Assembly (NCBI GenBank): GCA_030646715.1
Contig: JAUSLJ010000005.1
Span: forward strand, 62,001 to 126,000
DNA from: Agitococcus sp.
Lineage (GTDB): Bacteria > Pseudomonadota > Gammaproteobacteria > Pseudomonadales > Moraxellaceae
Length of the DNA stretch: 64,000 nt
Direction of reading: 5' to 3'
In this document: positions 36,369 to 44,956 of the stretch, piece by piece
Layout of the letters: every line of letters starts with the position of its first letter
Numbering within the stretch: position 1 is the stretch's first letter
Notes under the pieces: model-generated
The model's database searches: none
The model's input: only the letters and a program-made list of their open reading frames with translations
Told to the model about the DNA's origin: nothing
Position numbers and translations under genes: made by a program

Positions 36369-36455
36369 CCCTCCAGCCCTCACTCTAACTCTCTCCCTCG
36401 GGGAGAGAGGACTTTGCTCCCTCTCCCAAGGGAGAGGGTTGGGGTGAGGGGACAG
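36369..36455. repeat. CCCTC/GAGGG palindromic intergenic repeat
   Basis: Two nested hairpins, CTCTCCC-TCG-GGGAGAG and CCCTCTCCC-AA-GGGAGAGGG (36419-36438), inside an outer CCCTCAC/GTGAGGG pair. It fills most of the gap between prfB and lysS. The same type of element is seen at 52.38 and 62.4 kb, and very similar sequences are widespread in bacteria as intergenic repeats. Confidence 0.8.
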
Positions 36456-36479
36456 TATTTGCCAAATTAAGAGAACATC

Positions 36480-37994
36480 ATGAGTCAGCCCACACCCGAA
36501 GTTCAAATTTCTGAAAATGAACTGATTGCTTTACGCCAACAAAAATTGGCCGAGATTCGTACCCAAGGCCAAGCGTTCCCGAACGATTTTCGTCGTCAAC
36601 ATTATGCCCAAAATCTGCAAACCCAATTTGCCGATAACAGCAAAGAAGAATTAGAAGCAGGTGAGAAACAATATGTTTCCATCGCAGGTCGCGTCATGCT
36701 CAAGCGTGTGATGGGTAAAGCCAGTTTTATTACTGTGCAAGACATGACTGGCCGTATTCAGTTTTATGTTGCCCAAGGCAGTGTCGGCGAATCCATTTAT
36801 GCTGATTTTAAAACGTGGGATATTGGCGATATTGTTGGTGGTAAAGGTTATATTTTTAAAACCAAAACGGGCGAACTGTCGCTGCATATTGAAGAAATTC
36901 GCTTATTAACCAAGTCATTACGACCATTGCCTGACAAATTTCATGGTTTATCTGACCAAGAAATTAAATATCGTCAGCGTTATGTCGATTTAATTATGAA
37001 CGAAGACACGCGCAACGCTTTTAAAATCCGTGCCGAAGTTATTGACGGTATTCGTCGGTTCTTACGCGCGCGTGATTTTATGGAAGTTGAAACGCCAATG
37101 ATGCACGTCATTCCGGGTGGTGCAGCCGCTAAGCCGTTTGAAACGCATCATAATGCTTTGGACATGCCATTGTTTTTGCGTATCGCCCCTGAGTTATATC
37201 TCAAGCGTTTGGTGGTTGGTGGCTTTGAGCGCGTGTTTGAAATTAACCGGAACTTCCGTAATGAAGGGGTTTCTGCACGTCATAATCCTGAATTTACCAT
37301 GATTGAATTCTATCAAGCCTATGCCGATTACAAAGACTTGATGGATTTAACGGAAGCGATGTTAAAAACCGTTGCCCAAGATGTATTAGGCAAAACTGAA
37401 GTCGATTATCAAGGCGAAGTCTATGACTTTGGTGCGCCATTTGCGCGGATCAGCATGGTCGATTCGATTCTATTACACAACCCGCAATACACCCGTGAGC
37501 AACTGTGGGACAGAGAACAAGCCGCCGCGATTGTTGAAAAAGACATCAAAGAAAAAGTGAAACCATCTTGGGGTGTAGGCAAATTACAAACCATTATTTT
37601 TGAAGAAACGGTCGAAACAAAACTGCGCCAACCGACATTTATTACCGAATATCCTGCGGAAGTGTCGCCGTTAGCACGTCGTAATGATGATAATCCGTTT
37701 ATCACCGACCGTTTTGAGTTCTTTATTGGTGGCCGTGAGATTGCCAATGGTTTCTCCGAGTTAAATGACCCAGAAGACCAAGCCGCCCGTTTTATGGAAC
37801 AAGTGGCCGAAAAAGACGCGGGCGATGACGAAGCGATGCACTACGATGCCGATTATATTCGTGCCTTAGAATACGGATTGCCACCGACAGCAGGTGAGGG
37901 TATTGGTATTGACCGTTTGGTGATGTTGTTTGCGAATGCACCGTCGATTCGCGATGTGATTTTGTTTCCGCATATGCGTCCTGAATCATTGTAA
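36480..37994 (+). CDS. lysS: Lysine--tRNA ligase (class II)
   Basis: A 504-residue class II lysyl-tRNA synthetase. The N-terminal OB fold ([34 protein letters not shown]) binds the anticodon. Motif 1 is in [17 protein letters not shown], motif 2 in [26 protein letters not shown], and motif 3 is [11 protein letters not shown] near the end. Length matches E. coli LysS. It follows prfB as in many gammaproteobacteria, with a repeat element between. The ATG at 36480 has GAGAA nearby. Confidence 0.97.
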   Translation: MSQPTPEVQISENELIALRQQKLAEIRTQGQAFPNDFRRQHYAQNLQTQFADNSKEELEAGEKQYVSIAGRVMLKRVMGKASFITVQDMTGRIQFYVAQGSVGESIYADFKTWDIGDIVGGKGYIFKTKTGELSLHIEEIRLLTKSLRPLPDKFHGLSDQEIKYRQRYVDLIMNEDTRNAFKIRAEVIDGIRRFLRARDFMEVETPMMHVIPGGAAAKPFETHHNALDMPLFLRIAPELYLKRLVVGGFERVFEINRNFRNEGVSARHNPEFTMIEFYQAYADYKDLMDLTEAMLKTVAQDVLGKTEVDYQGEVYDFGAPFARISMVDSILLHNPQYTREQLWDREQAAAIVEKDIKEKVKPSWGVGKLQTIIFEETVETKLRQPTFITEYPAEVSPLARRNDDNPFITDRFEFFIGGREIANGFSELNDPEDQAARFMEQVAEKDAGDDEAMHYDADYIRALEYGLPPTAGEGIGIDRLVMLFANAPSIRDVILFPHMRPESL

Positions 37995-38002
37995 TGTAGC
38001 TT

Positions 38003-38024
38003 GGGGGATGATTTATCCTCCCCC
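38003..38024 (+). terminator. Possible terminator after lysS
   Basis: GGGGGA (38003-38008) and TCCCCC (38019-38024) can pair around a short loop just past the lysS stop. No strong T run follows, so efficiency is doubtful. Confidence 0.45.
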
Positions 38025-38053
38025 TATTTATGTGTGCTTAAAAGGAATTAACC

Positions 38054-38494
38054 GTGATTGAAGCCGTGACCAAAGATAATTTTGAAGAGCTGTTAGACTT
38101 GATGAGGCAATACCAAGAATTTTATCAAGTCGCGTCTATTTCCGATGTTCGCAATCGTGAGTTTTTTGCCCAATTTGGCGAACATAGCCCGTTGGGCTGT
38201 CAGTTTTTATATCGCCTAGATAATCTAGCTGTCGGTTTTGCGACGGTGTATTTTTCTTTTTCGTCAACGGCAGTGGCAAAAGTCGGGGTGATGAATGACT
38301 TATTTACACTACCTGTGGCTCGACGCAAAGGGGTAGGTAAAGCATTAATTAATTATTGTTTAGACTATGCGCTGAGTCATAATGCCAGTAGGTTGCAATG
38401 GACAACGGCATTAGACAACGAAGTAGCACAAGGGTTATATGACTCTTTGCCAACATCCAAAAAGCCGTGGCTATTTTATACCTATCAAAAATAA
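38054..38494 (+). CDS. GNAT family N-acetyltransferase
   Basis: A 146-residue GNAT protein. It starts with GTG at 38054 behind AAAGGAA. The core shows VMNDLFTLPVARRKGVGKALINYCLDYA, whose R/Q-x-x-G-x-G/A acetyl-CoA motif is RRKGVGKA, followed by LQWTTALDNEVAQGLYDSL. It moves acetyl groups from acetyl-CoA to an amine; the acceptor is unknown. It resembles the YncA/PhnO-like small cytoplasmic acetyltransferases. Monocistronic appearance: a hemP gene follows after 116 bases with its own regulatory site. Confidence 0.88.
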   Translation: MIEAVTKDNFEELLDLMRQYQEFYQVASISDVRNREFFAQFGEHSPLGCQFLYRLDNLAVGFATVYFSFSSTAVAKVGVMNDLFTLPVARRKGVGKALINYCLDYALSHNASRLQWTTALDNEVAQGLYDSLPTSKKPWLFYTYQK

Positions 38495-38554
38495 GCAAAA
38501 TCCTAAATGAGTATAAACAACGGATTGACTGTTTTTATTCTATAGCTTGCATTT

Positions 38555-38573
38555 GCTAATGAGAATCATTATT
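38555..38573 (+). promoter_or_regulatory. Fur-box-like operator upstream of hemP
   Basis: GCTAATGAGAATCATTATT matches 16 of the 19 positions of the E. coli Fur consensus. It sits 38 bases before the hemP start, where it could cover the promoter and give iron-repressed expression. Confidence 0.75.
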
Positions 38574-38610
38574 ATTTAAAAATAAGCTCATTACCTAGGA
38601 TAAGCTCATC

Positions 38611-38775
38611 ATGTCAACGCCAGATAATAGTAAAGCAACGGTCATCACACGTCGTTTTCCAACGATTGACTCCAATAATCTCTTTGCCGTGAGTCGGGAG
38701 GTTCGTATCAATCATGAAGGTGAAGAATACCGTTTGCGAATTACAAGCAACAATAAATTAATTTTAACGAAGTGA
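38611..38775 (+). CDS. hemP: Hemin uptake protein HemP
   Basis: A 54-residue gene too short for many ORF screens. After a polar N-terminus the sequence contains the HemP pattern: RRFPTIDSNNLFAVSREVRI, then NHEGEEYRLRITSNNKLILTK. The 'H-x-G-x-x-Y-x-L-R-x-T' core and the KLILTK ending are diagnostic. The ATG follows CTAGGATAAG. Together with the Fur-box-like site just upstream, this fits an iron-repressed small protein of haem utilisation. No TonB receptor or haem ABC transporter is adjacent, so the gene stands alone. HemP's molecular role is unsettled; in some bacteria it activates haem receptor genes. Confidence 0.85.
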   Translation: MSTPDNSKATVITRRFPTIDSNNLFAVSREVRINHEGEEYRLRITSNNKLILTK

Positions 38776-38783
38776 TTTTCTCT

Positions 38784-38807
38784 GTAGAGGCGAATTTATT
38801 CGCCTAC
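38784..38807. repeat. GTAG..GGCGAA / TTCGCC..TAC inverted repeat
   Basis: GTAGAGGCGAA and TTCGCCTAC form an imperfect hairpin around TTTA between the convergent hemP and potassium-channel genes. It has no T run, and similar motifs occur widely as intergenic repeats. It may still act as a bidirectional terminator. Confidence 0.6.
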
Positions 38808-38826
38808 CACATTCGCTAAACTAGAT

Positions 38827-39288
38827 TTATTTCTTTGGTGGTTTGCGATGGTCTAACCACAATTTTTCCATCATCAAATATGTAAACGAAGCAGACCAGC
38901 CAATCATTAATAGTCCTGCTAAACCTTCGACACCTGCAATCAGCCGCAAATGACCTTGAGGCAAAATGTCACCAAAGCCAACTGAGGTGTACACCACCAC
39001 CGAAAAATAAACAAAATCGAAAAAATCGGTTGTTCCGAGGCCATGAAACGCACCCATCTCTAAATGTGTACTTAGTAAATAATAGGCGCAAGCAAACACC
39101 CATACTTCAATAGTATGTGCAAAAAATGCCCCATAAATAACCACCAAAATTCTGACGCGCGGCTGCATTTTTAATTTAGGAATAATTTCAGAAATCAGTC
39201 TGAGCACTTCGTAATGAATAGTGACGGTGATAAACACTAAAAAAAGTGTAATAGCGGTAGCAATTAGAAAGTTAAATGAGTTGGTCAT
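38827..39288 (-). CDS. Small ion channel (potassium-channel fold)
   Basis: A 153-residue membrane protein. Hydrophobic helices lie at about residues 7-29, 47-70 and 118-140. Before the last helix is a pore helix and the selectivity filter TSVGFGD at 101-107, close to the potassium consensus T-x-G-Y/F-G-D. It has one extra N-terminal helix relative to simple two-helix channels and no cytoplasmic ligand domain (no RCK or cNMP domain), so gating cannot be inferred. Selectivity for K+ is expected from the GFG filter but unproven. Confidence 0.88.
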   Translation of the reverse strand: MTNSFNFLIATAITLFLVFITVTIHYEVLRLISEIIPKLKMQPRVRILVVIYGAFFAHTIEVWVFACAYYLLSTHLEMGAFHGLGTTDFFDFVYFSVVVYTSVGFGDILPQGHLRLIAGVEGLAGLLMIGWSASFTYLMMEKLWLDHRKPPKK

Positions 39289-39628
39289 AGAAGTATTTAA
39301 GCAAAAATAAAAGCTTGAGTAAGCAGTTGATAATAGCAGTTTCAGCGTTTCACGATAGCGTCGTTTTCTATCCTTCTTTTAATGGAGATTATCCTGTCTT
39401 GCCTTCTTATCATCGTGCAGCAATGAGAAAGTATTGCAATTGTTACATTAAAGAATGTCATCGTTGTTTAAAGAACTTGATTTTTTAACATTATTTAGCG
39501 ATATTAGCCCTGTTGATAGATTGTAGGACAATTTATTGATAAAAGGTTTTGTTTGGCTCGGTTGATGTCGTTTTAAATACAGCATTCAGTGGGCGGCATA
39601 GGTTTAATTCAACGCTGGAGATAGATTC
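39289..39628. other. Leader region upstream of the CYP153 operon
   Basis: 340 bases between the divergent potassium-channel gene and ferredoxin. It is AT-rich with no open frame of note. No AraC-family regulator gene is next to it and I could not place a convincing promoter, sigma-54 site or operator; a GGAG site precedes the ferredoxin start. Confidence 0.5.
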
Positions 39629-39949
39629 ATGGGCAATATTACGTTTGTAGAGCATGATGGTAAACAACATCAGGTTGAGCTTGAAGTTGGCAAGTCACTG
39701 ATGCAGATAGCGATGGACAATGGTGTGCCTGGTATTGATGCCGATTGTGGTGGTGCGTGCGCTTGTGGAACGTGTCATGTCATTGTTGATAGTCAATGGA
39801 TAAAAGCAGCGGGCAGCATCAATCCCGATGAATTACAAATGCTCGAAATGACCCCCGAAAAAACACCAACTTCGCGGCTTTCTTGCCAAATTAAAGCTTC
39901 TGATGCAATGGATGGTATGGTCGTACATTTGCCAGAGTTTCAAATGTAA
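39629..39949 (+). CDS. [2Fe-2S] ferredoxin of the CYP153 system
   Basis: A 106-residue adrenodoxin/putidaredoxin-type ferredoxin. Cys40, Cys46, Cys49 and Cys86 have the C-x5-C-x2-C-x36-C spacing that binds one [2Fe-2S] cluster; Cys44 lies inside the loop as an extra Cys. It carries electrons from the downstream reductase to the P450. It resembles the isc Fdx at 54.4 kb in fold but not in detail, and its P450 neighbour sets its role. The ATG at 39629 has GGAGATAGATTC upstream. First gene of the three-gene operon. Confidence 0.93.
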   Translation: MGNITFVEHDGKQHQVELEVGKSLMQIAMDNGVPGIDADCGGACACGTCHVIVDSQWIKAAGSINPDELQMLEMTPEKTPTSRLSCQIKASDAMDGMVVHLPEFQM

Positions 39950-40027
39950 TTTTAAAAGGCCTAGATATAACAAGCAGTTACTTTGTCAAAGTAATTCACA
40001 AAACGTCTATATGATTTGGTGAAAATT

Positions 40028-41488
40028 ATGAGTCTGTTAACATCTGCGATTGAAAAAGCTTCATCAACTCTGGTTGAGTTGAATGAAAAAGTGCCTGCCA
40101 TTCAAAAGGCTTCTGACTTTGTTGTTGAACAAGTGTCGGCTAACGTGCCCATTCCTATACTTGTAAAAGGAGTGCAGATTTTTCAAACGGTTAAACATAA
40201 AGTATTGCAAACTAAGCCATTTGACGAGTTTATCGAGCAGCCAATTCCTGATGTATCAACTCTAAAATTAGAAGATATTGATGTCAGTAATCCGTTTTTG
40301 TACCGACAACATCAAGTAAATCCCTACTTTAAGCGTTTGCGTGATGAGTGTCCTGTGCATTATCAAAAAAATAGTCCATTTGGGGCGTTTTGGTCGGTGA
40401 CTCGTTATGAAGACATTGTTTTTGTTGATAAAAACCATGATTTATTTTCTGCTGAACCTGCGATTATTATTGGTCAAACACCCGAAGGTTTACCTGCGGA
40501 AATGTTTATTGCTATGGATCCACCCAAGCATGATAAACAACGTCAGGCCGTTCAAGATGTGGTTGCCCCTAAAAACTTAAAAGAATTAGAAGGTTTGATT
40601 CGTTCTCGCACCCAAGAGGTTTTAGACGCGTTGCCCGTCAACACGCCTTTTGATTGGGTAGAAAACGTATCTATTGAGTTGACGACACGAATGTTAGCAA
40701 CATTGTTTGATTTTCCTTACGAAAAACGTCATCAGTTGGTTTATTGGTCGGACATTATTGCGGGTAGTCCACAAGCGACAGGTGGGCCAGGTAGTAGCAA
40801 TGATGAGTTTTATAACGCCGCTTTTGAGATGACTAAGCAATTCTCCGAGCTTTGGTATAAAAAAGCCGCGCAAAAAGCCGCAGGCGCGCCGATGGGCTAC
40901 GATGTCATGAGTATGCTTGTCTATTCCAAAGATACCGAAGACTTGATTAAAAAGCCGATGGAGTTCATGGGTAATCTTGCGTTGTTAATTGTCGGTGGTA
41001 ACGACACTACGCGTAATTCAATGTCTGGCGGTGTTTATGCGTTGAATTTGTTCCCCAATGAATTTACTAAGCTAAAAAACAACCCAAGTGTCATTCCCAA
41101 CATGGTGTCGGAAATTATTCGTTGGCAAACGCCATTAGCGTATATGCGCCGTATTGCTAAACAAGATGTTGAGCTAAATGGCCAACTGATTAAAAAAGGC
41201 GATAAAGTGGTGATGTGGTACGTATCAGGTAATCGTGACGAACGCGCCATTGAAAACCCTGATGATTTTATTATTGACCGCAAAGGTGCGCGTAACCATT
41301 TATCCTTTGGTTTCGGTGTTCATCGCTGCATGGGTAATCGTTTGGCGGAAATGCAGTTACGCATCTTGTGGGAAGAGTTGTTAGCGCGTTTCGAGAATAT
41401 AGAAGTGCTCAGTGAGCCTGAAATTGTTCAGTCTAACTTTGTTAGAGGCTACGCTAAGATGATGGTGAAACTCACTGCTAAAGCTTAA
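40028..41488 (+). CDS. Cytochrome P450 alkane hydroxylase, CYP153 type
   Basis: A 486-residue P450. The I-helix GGNDTTRN is at 323-330, ExxR as EIIR at 362-365, and the haem loop FGFGVHRCMGNRLAEMQLR with Cys434 as the axial ligand. The haem-loop pattern and MDPPKHDKQRQAVQ are typical of CYP153, which hydroxylates medium-chain n-alkanes at the terminal carbon to 1-alkanols. Ferredoxin and reductase genes flank it, as in known CYP153 operons. A TTG at 40016 is in frame, but the ATG at 40028 has GGTGA upstream. CYP153 is assigned from motifs; substrate range is untested. Confidence 0.92.
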   Translation: MSLLTSAIEKASSTLVELNEKVPAIQKASDFVVEQVSANVPIPILVKGVQIFQTVKHKVLQTKPFDEFIEQPIPDVSTLKLEDIDVSNPFLYRQHQVNPYFKRLRDECPVHYQKNSPFGAFWSVTRYEDIVFVDKNHDLFSAEPAIIIGQTPEGLPAEMFIAMDPPKHDKQRQAVQDVVAPKNLKELEGLIRSRTQEVLDALPVNTPFDWVENVSIELTTRMLATLFDFPYEKRHQLVYWSDIIAGSPQATGGPGSSNDEFYNAAFEMTKQFSELWYKKAAQKAAGAPMGYDVMSMLVYSKDTEDLIKKPMEFMGNLALLIVGGNDTTRNSMSGGVYALNLFPNEFTKLKNNPSVIPNMVSEIIRWQTPLAYMRRIAKQDVELNGQLIKKGDKVVMWYVSGNRDERAIENPDDFIIDRKGARNHLSFGFGVHRCMGNRLAEMQLRILWEELLARFENIEVLSEPEIVQSNFVRGYAKMMVKLTAKA

Positions 41489-41586
41489 AAGACTCAATGC
41501 TTAGACAGTGCAAATAAGCCTGTCTAAGCTTTGTTAATCAAATGCTTACGCTCAAGTCTGCTGATAAAAATACAGGACACTCTCCT

Positions 41587-42813
41587 ATGACCAACAAAAT
41601 AGCGATTATTATTGGTGCGAGTCATGCTGCTGCGCAACTGACAACCAGCTTGCGTCAAGAAGGTTGGGAGGGTGATATTTTAGTCATCGGTGATGAGCCT
41701 TATCTGCCTTATCATCGTCCACCTTTATCAAAAACGTTTTTGTCTGGTGATAAAACCATCGAAGATCTGTTTATCCGTCCTGCGGCCTTTTACGAAAAAA
41801 ATAACATCCAGTTTAAACAAGGTCACGTAACTGCCATTAACCGAGCGCAACAAACGCTCACTTTGAGCGATGGCACAAACCTCTCGTATGACAAGCTGGC
41901 TTTGTGTATGGGCGCGCGTGTCAGAAAAGCATCTATTGTCGGTGAAGAGCTTGCGGGTGTTCATTATTTGCGCAACATTGCCGATGTGAAAGGCATTCAG
42001 CCCTATGTGGCCAAAGACAAACGGGCGGTGATTATTGGTGGTGGTTATATTGGCTTAGAAACGGCGGCTGCACTGAGAAAACAGGGTATGGATGTGGTAG
42101 TGCTAGAAATGGCCGACAGAATTTTGCAACGTGTCACAGCGCCTGAGTTATCTGAGTTTTATACCCGTATTCACCGCGAAGAGGGTGTAAAAATTCATAC
42201 AGGTATCTCGGTCTCAGCAATTGTTGGCGATGGACGTGTTGAAAAAGTCATTTGTAGCAATGGTGCGGAATTTCCTGCGGATGTCGTCATTATTGGTGTG
42301 GGTGTATTACCCAATGTTGAATTGGCACAGGAAGCGGGTATTGAAGTCGATAATGGTATTATTGTTGATGAGTTTTGCCGCACGAATGACGCCCATATTG
42401 TTGCAGCGGGCGATTGTGCGAATCACTTTAATGCAATTTATGGCCGTAGAATGCGTTTAGAGTCAGTGCCTAATGCCAGTGAGCAGGGTAAAACAGCGGC
42501 TGCCTCGCTATGTGGTTTAACGAAAGCATACAAAAGTTTGCCGTGGTTTTGGTCGGATCAATACGATCTAAAATTGCAAATTGCTGGCTTAAGCCAAGGT
42601 TATGATCAAGTTGTCGTGCGTGGTGATAAACTGGCCAGTCGTAGTTTTGCTGCTTTTTATTTCAAAGATGGGCATTTGATTGCCGCTGATTGCATTAATC
42701 GACCACAAGAGTTTATGTTGAGCAAAAAAATAATTACAGAAGGTATTGTGATTGAGCCAAGCCGACTAGCAGATGAGACTATCTCAGTAAAAGAGATGTT
42801 GTCAGCGGATTGA
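41587..42813 (+). CDS. NADH-ferredoxin reductase of the CYP153 system
   Basis: A 408-residue FAD-dependent reductase of the putidaredoxin-reductase type. It has an FAD motif in IAIIIGASHAAAQLTTSLR (GxSxAA variant of GxGxxG), a second NAD motif in VIIGGGYIGLETAAALRK and GDCAN near 295. The typical LPYHRPPLSKTFL stretch is present. It passes electrons from NADH to the ferredoxin and thence to CYP153. The ATG at 41587 is preferred to one 15 residues upstream. It ends the operon, and a hairpin follows 80 bases on. Confidence 0.93.
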   Translation: MTNKIAIIIGASHAAAQLTTSLRQEGWEGDILVIGDEPYLPYHRPPLSKTFLSGDKTIEDLFIRPAAFYEKNNIQFKQGHVTAINRAQQTLTLSDGTNLSYDKLALCMGARVRKASIVGEELAGVHYLRNIADVKGIQPYVAKDKRAVIIGGGYIGLETAAALRKQGMDVVVLEMADRILQRVTAPELSEFYTRIHREEGVKIHTGISVSAIVGDGRVEKVICSNGAEFPADVVIIGVGVLPNVELAQEAGIEVDNGIIVDEFCRTNDAHIVAAGDCANHFNAIYGRRMRLESVPNASEQGKTAAASLCGLTKAYKSLPWFWSDQYDLKLQIAGLSQGYDQVVVRGDKLASRSFAAFYFKDGHLIAADCINRPQEFMLSKKIITEGIVIEPSRLADETISVKEMLSAD

Positions 42814-42897
42814 TAAATAGTGAAAGTGTTGAAGTTGTGAGTTGATCAGGGTTCGACAGGTTTTCACATAAGCTATATGTTGCAAATCTTGGGAAAT

Positions 42898-42920
42898 AAA
42901 GGCGATTTAAAATCGCCTTT
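42898..42920 (+). terminator. Terminator after the CYP153 operon
   Basis: AAAGGCGATTT and AAATCGCCTTT form a near-palindromic stem with almost no loop, followed by only a short T run. It lies 85 bases past the reductase stop. Confidence 0.6.
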
Positions 42921-42937
42921 CAGTATTCCAAAAACAG

Positions 42938-43069
42938 TTAGCGTTGCGTTGTCTCAATCGCAATAGGACATTCACCCCATGCTTCTGGCGTATCCGCTTC
43001 GGCTAAAACCATAAAAAAATCAGTCACCGCGATAAAAAGTGTGTGTAGCAATTGATTAATAAGCAACAT
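42938..43069 (-). CDS. Possible 43-residue small protein
   Basis: A minus-strand frame starting ATG at 43069 with an AGGGGTGG just upstream, ending TAA at 42938. The product would begin LLINQLLHTLFIAVTDFFMVL, a hydrophobic helix, and end polar (EADTPEAWGECPIAIETTQR). It lies 103 bases downstream of the MscS gene on the same strand. The good ribosome site and helix make it plausible, but no family is recognised. Confidence 0.35.
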   Translation of the reverse strand: MLLINQLLHTLFIAVTDFFMVLAEADTPEAWGECPIAIETTQR

Positions 43070-43172
43070 AAGCCACCCCTAAAAATTAACTATGATTTAT
43101 CTACGTTCTCGTTCAGTATAAGCCAATTAAAATAAGAAGCGACAGTGATTCAGTGCCTTTTATCGTCTAATA

Positions 43173-44702
43173 TCAACCGCCTAGTCGGAAAAAGCGTTTA
43201 ATGCCGTCTAAAATCCGTGCTTGGTGTTGGTCATGATTTTCGGCGATGCCTTGTTGAACCGCGACTAATTGCATATTGCGTTCACTAAGAATATGAGCAA
43301 ACTCTACCGCTAATTCGGGGCGAGAGTGAATAATTTGTTCAAAGCTGTCTTTGTCGATGCGATAACATTCAACGTCTGTCTTGGCAATGACCGTCGCGCG
43401 ACGCGGTTCGCCTGTCATCAAACCCATTTCTCCAAAGACACGCCCTGCGGGTAGCGTGGTTAAAAACTTCCGTTCAGTTTTAGTCACTTCATACCAAATA
43501 TCAACTTCGCCGCTAATCAACACATACAACCAATGAGCAACTGCGCCTTGACGGGTAATAATATCGCCTTTGACAAACGGGGTATAAGTGAGCGTTTTTG
43601 CTAAATGAGCGCGTTCTTCTTCGGAAAGCGTCGAAAATAATTCCATTTTCCGTAACGCATTTTGACGAATGCTTAGCTCGGCATCCTGTAAACGTGTGTC
43701 GCGCTCGACGGATTCCGTTGTCATTTTTACATCGACGGCGGGAGAAGCCAAGCTGTAGCCTTGACGTTGTAATGCCGCAAAAATATGCGTGCGAACGGCA
43801 CTGTCGGTCGGGTCATCCACTTGTGGATTCGTCAACCAGTAACGCACGGCATAAGACGATAATCCATCTTTGTAATCCATCAGTACGCATTGTGGCGCAG
43901 GATTTTTACTGACCAGTGGAATTTCAGCTTCAGTTAAGGCTTTGTCAATGCCATCAATCACTCGTTGCGGCGGAATGCGATTGCTTAAAGAAAAATAAAT
44001 CCAGCGTCGCCATTGAGGAACATCTTCGCCGGCAACAATGGTCACTTTTGCTTTCATTAACAAACTGTTTGGGATGACGATGATTTCACCATTGCGCGTG
44101 CGCACAGCGGTGTGTCGCCAATGAACTTCGATGACCTGACCACTAATATCATCTACCTTTATCCAGTTGCCAATACTCACCGAATTATCGAGTTGCAGTG
44201 CTAAACCGCCGAGAATATTGCCCAAAGTGTCTTGCATCGAAAAAGCAATAATCCCTGTAATCACGGCGGAAGTGGTGACTAAGCCCGATAAATTAACCCC
44301 CGCTTGACTCATACGCACCATGCCCCATGCAACATAGGCCAACACCAAAATAATATCTTCGAGAATACGAGGCGGAATGAGATGCACGGTGGGTAAAAAT
44401 ACGCGAAACAATGACAAACCAAACAAGCGGATGGTGAGTATGCCGACGAGAATGACGGCGATTTCATCTAAGATACGAACAGGCAAGACCATGCCTAAAT
44501 ACTGACAAACACCACTCGCCAACGCAGACACCAACGCTAGCAGCAAAAACACCAAAGAGTTTTTGAGAATGCTCCAACCTTCACTACGGGTATGGACAAG
44601 AATAAATAATAAAACAGCAATTAAAACAAAGGCATTGCTATATTCAGGATGCCAAGCTTGCAGTAGTGCATGAGCAAAAGTGTTAGAAGCAGAATCTGGC
44701 AT
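43173..44702 (-). CDS. MscS-type channel with C-terminal cyclic-nucleotide-binding domain
   Basis: A 509-residue membrane protein. About four N-terminal helices precede the MscS pore and beta domain (VTTSAVITGIIAFSMQDTLGNILGGLALQLDNSVSIGNWIKVDDISGQV). After the alpha-beta domain is a cNMP domain (VKGDIITRQGAVAHWLYVLISGEV, FGEMGLMTGEPRRATV) with the phosphate-binding cassette intact. Such fusions (bCNG channels) are gated or modulated by cyclic nucleotides. Reading is open to 44924, but that extra 74-residue N-terminus comes from repeat sequence, so the ATG at 44702 with AGGGA upstream is chosen. Confidence 0.9.
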   Translation of the reverse strand: MPDSASNTFAHALLQAWHPEYSNAFVLIAVLLFILVHTRSEGWSILKNSLVFLLLALVSALASGVCQYLGMVLPVRILDEIAVILVGILTIRLFGLSLFRVFLPTVHLIPPRILEDIILVLAYVAWGMVRMSQAGVNLSGLVTTSAVITGIIAFSMQDTLGNILGGLALQLDNSVSIGNWIKVDDISGQVIEVHWRHTAVRTRNGEIIVIPNSLLMKAKVTIVAGEDVPQWRRWIYFSLSNRIPPQRVIDGIDKALTEAEIPLVSKNPAPQCVLMDYKDGLSSYAVRYWLTNPQVDDPTDSAVRTHIFAALQRQGYSLASPAVDVKMTTESVERDTRLQDAELSIRQNALRKMELFSTLSEEERAHLAKTLTYTPFVKGDIITRQGAVAHWLYVLISGEVDIWYEVTKTERKFLTTLPAGRVFGEMGLMTGEPRRATVIAKTDVECYRIDKDSFEQIIHSRPELAVEFAHILSERNMQLVAVQQGIAENHDQHQARILDGIKRFFRLGG

Positions 44703-44775
44703 ATCAGTCCCTAGGGTTTTATCAATAAACATTAGGCAAAAAAATGCCCATGTAAAAGTTTTTATATTTCTCGCT

Positions 44776-44845
44776 ATGCCTGAGTTTGTTGAAGGGTAGT
44801 TAAATTCTTCGACAAACTCATAATTGCCTTGAACGGTGAAATGGT
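44776..44845. repeat. REP-like element upstream of the MscS gene
   Basis: GAGTTTGTTGAAG and CTTCGACAAACTC arms form an inverted repeat of the same family as at 11.25 and 20.5 kb. It includes GAACGGTGAAATGG, like the flank at 20570. It lies between MscS and the suhB terminator and creates a false N-terminal extension of the MscS frame. Confidence 0.75.
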
Positions 44846-44899
44846 TGTCTAGTTCTATAAATGGCTTTATTACCAAAGCATAAGCGTGTTGGCATGATA

Positions 44900-44936
44900 A
44901 AAAAAGCCTCGTGATGGTCATCAACGAGGCTTTTTG
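44900..44936 (-). terminator. Terminator after suhB
   Basis: A long stem of AAAAAGCCTCGT(GAT) with (ATC)AACGAGGCTTTTT around a short loop, with T tracts on both sides. It is 20 bases past the suhB stop. Confidence 0.9.
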
Positions 44937-44956
44937 AGTTGTGGTCGTATAAAAAA

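Larger units (their letters stand above)
42814..43172. other. Gap between the CYP153 operon and the MscS gene
   Basis: 359 bases holding the terminator at 42898-42920 and a possible small minus-strand gene at 42938-43069. Nothing else is recognised. Confidence 0.5.

Noticed and set aside
44703-44924. 74-residue N-terminal extension of the MscS-type channel
   Set aside because: It is coded across a REP-like element; the ATG at 44702 has an AGGGA site and a sensible N-terminus.
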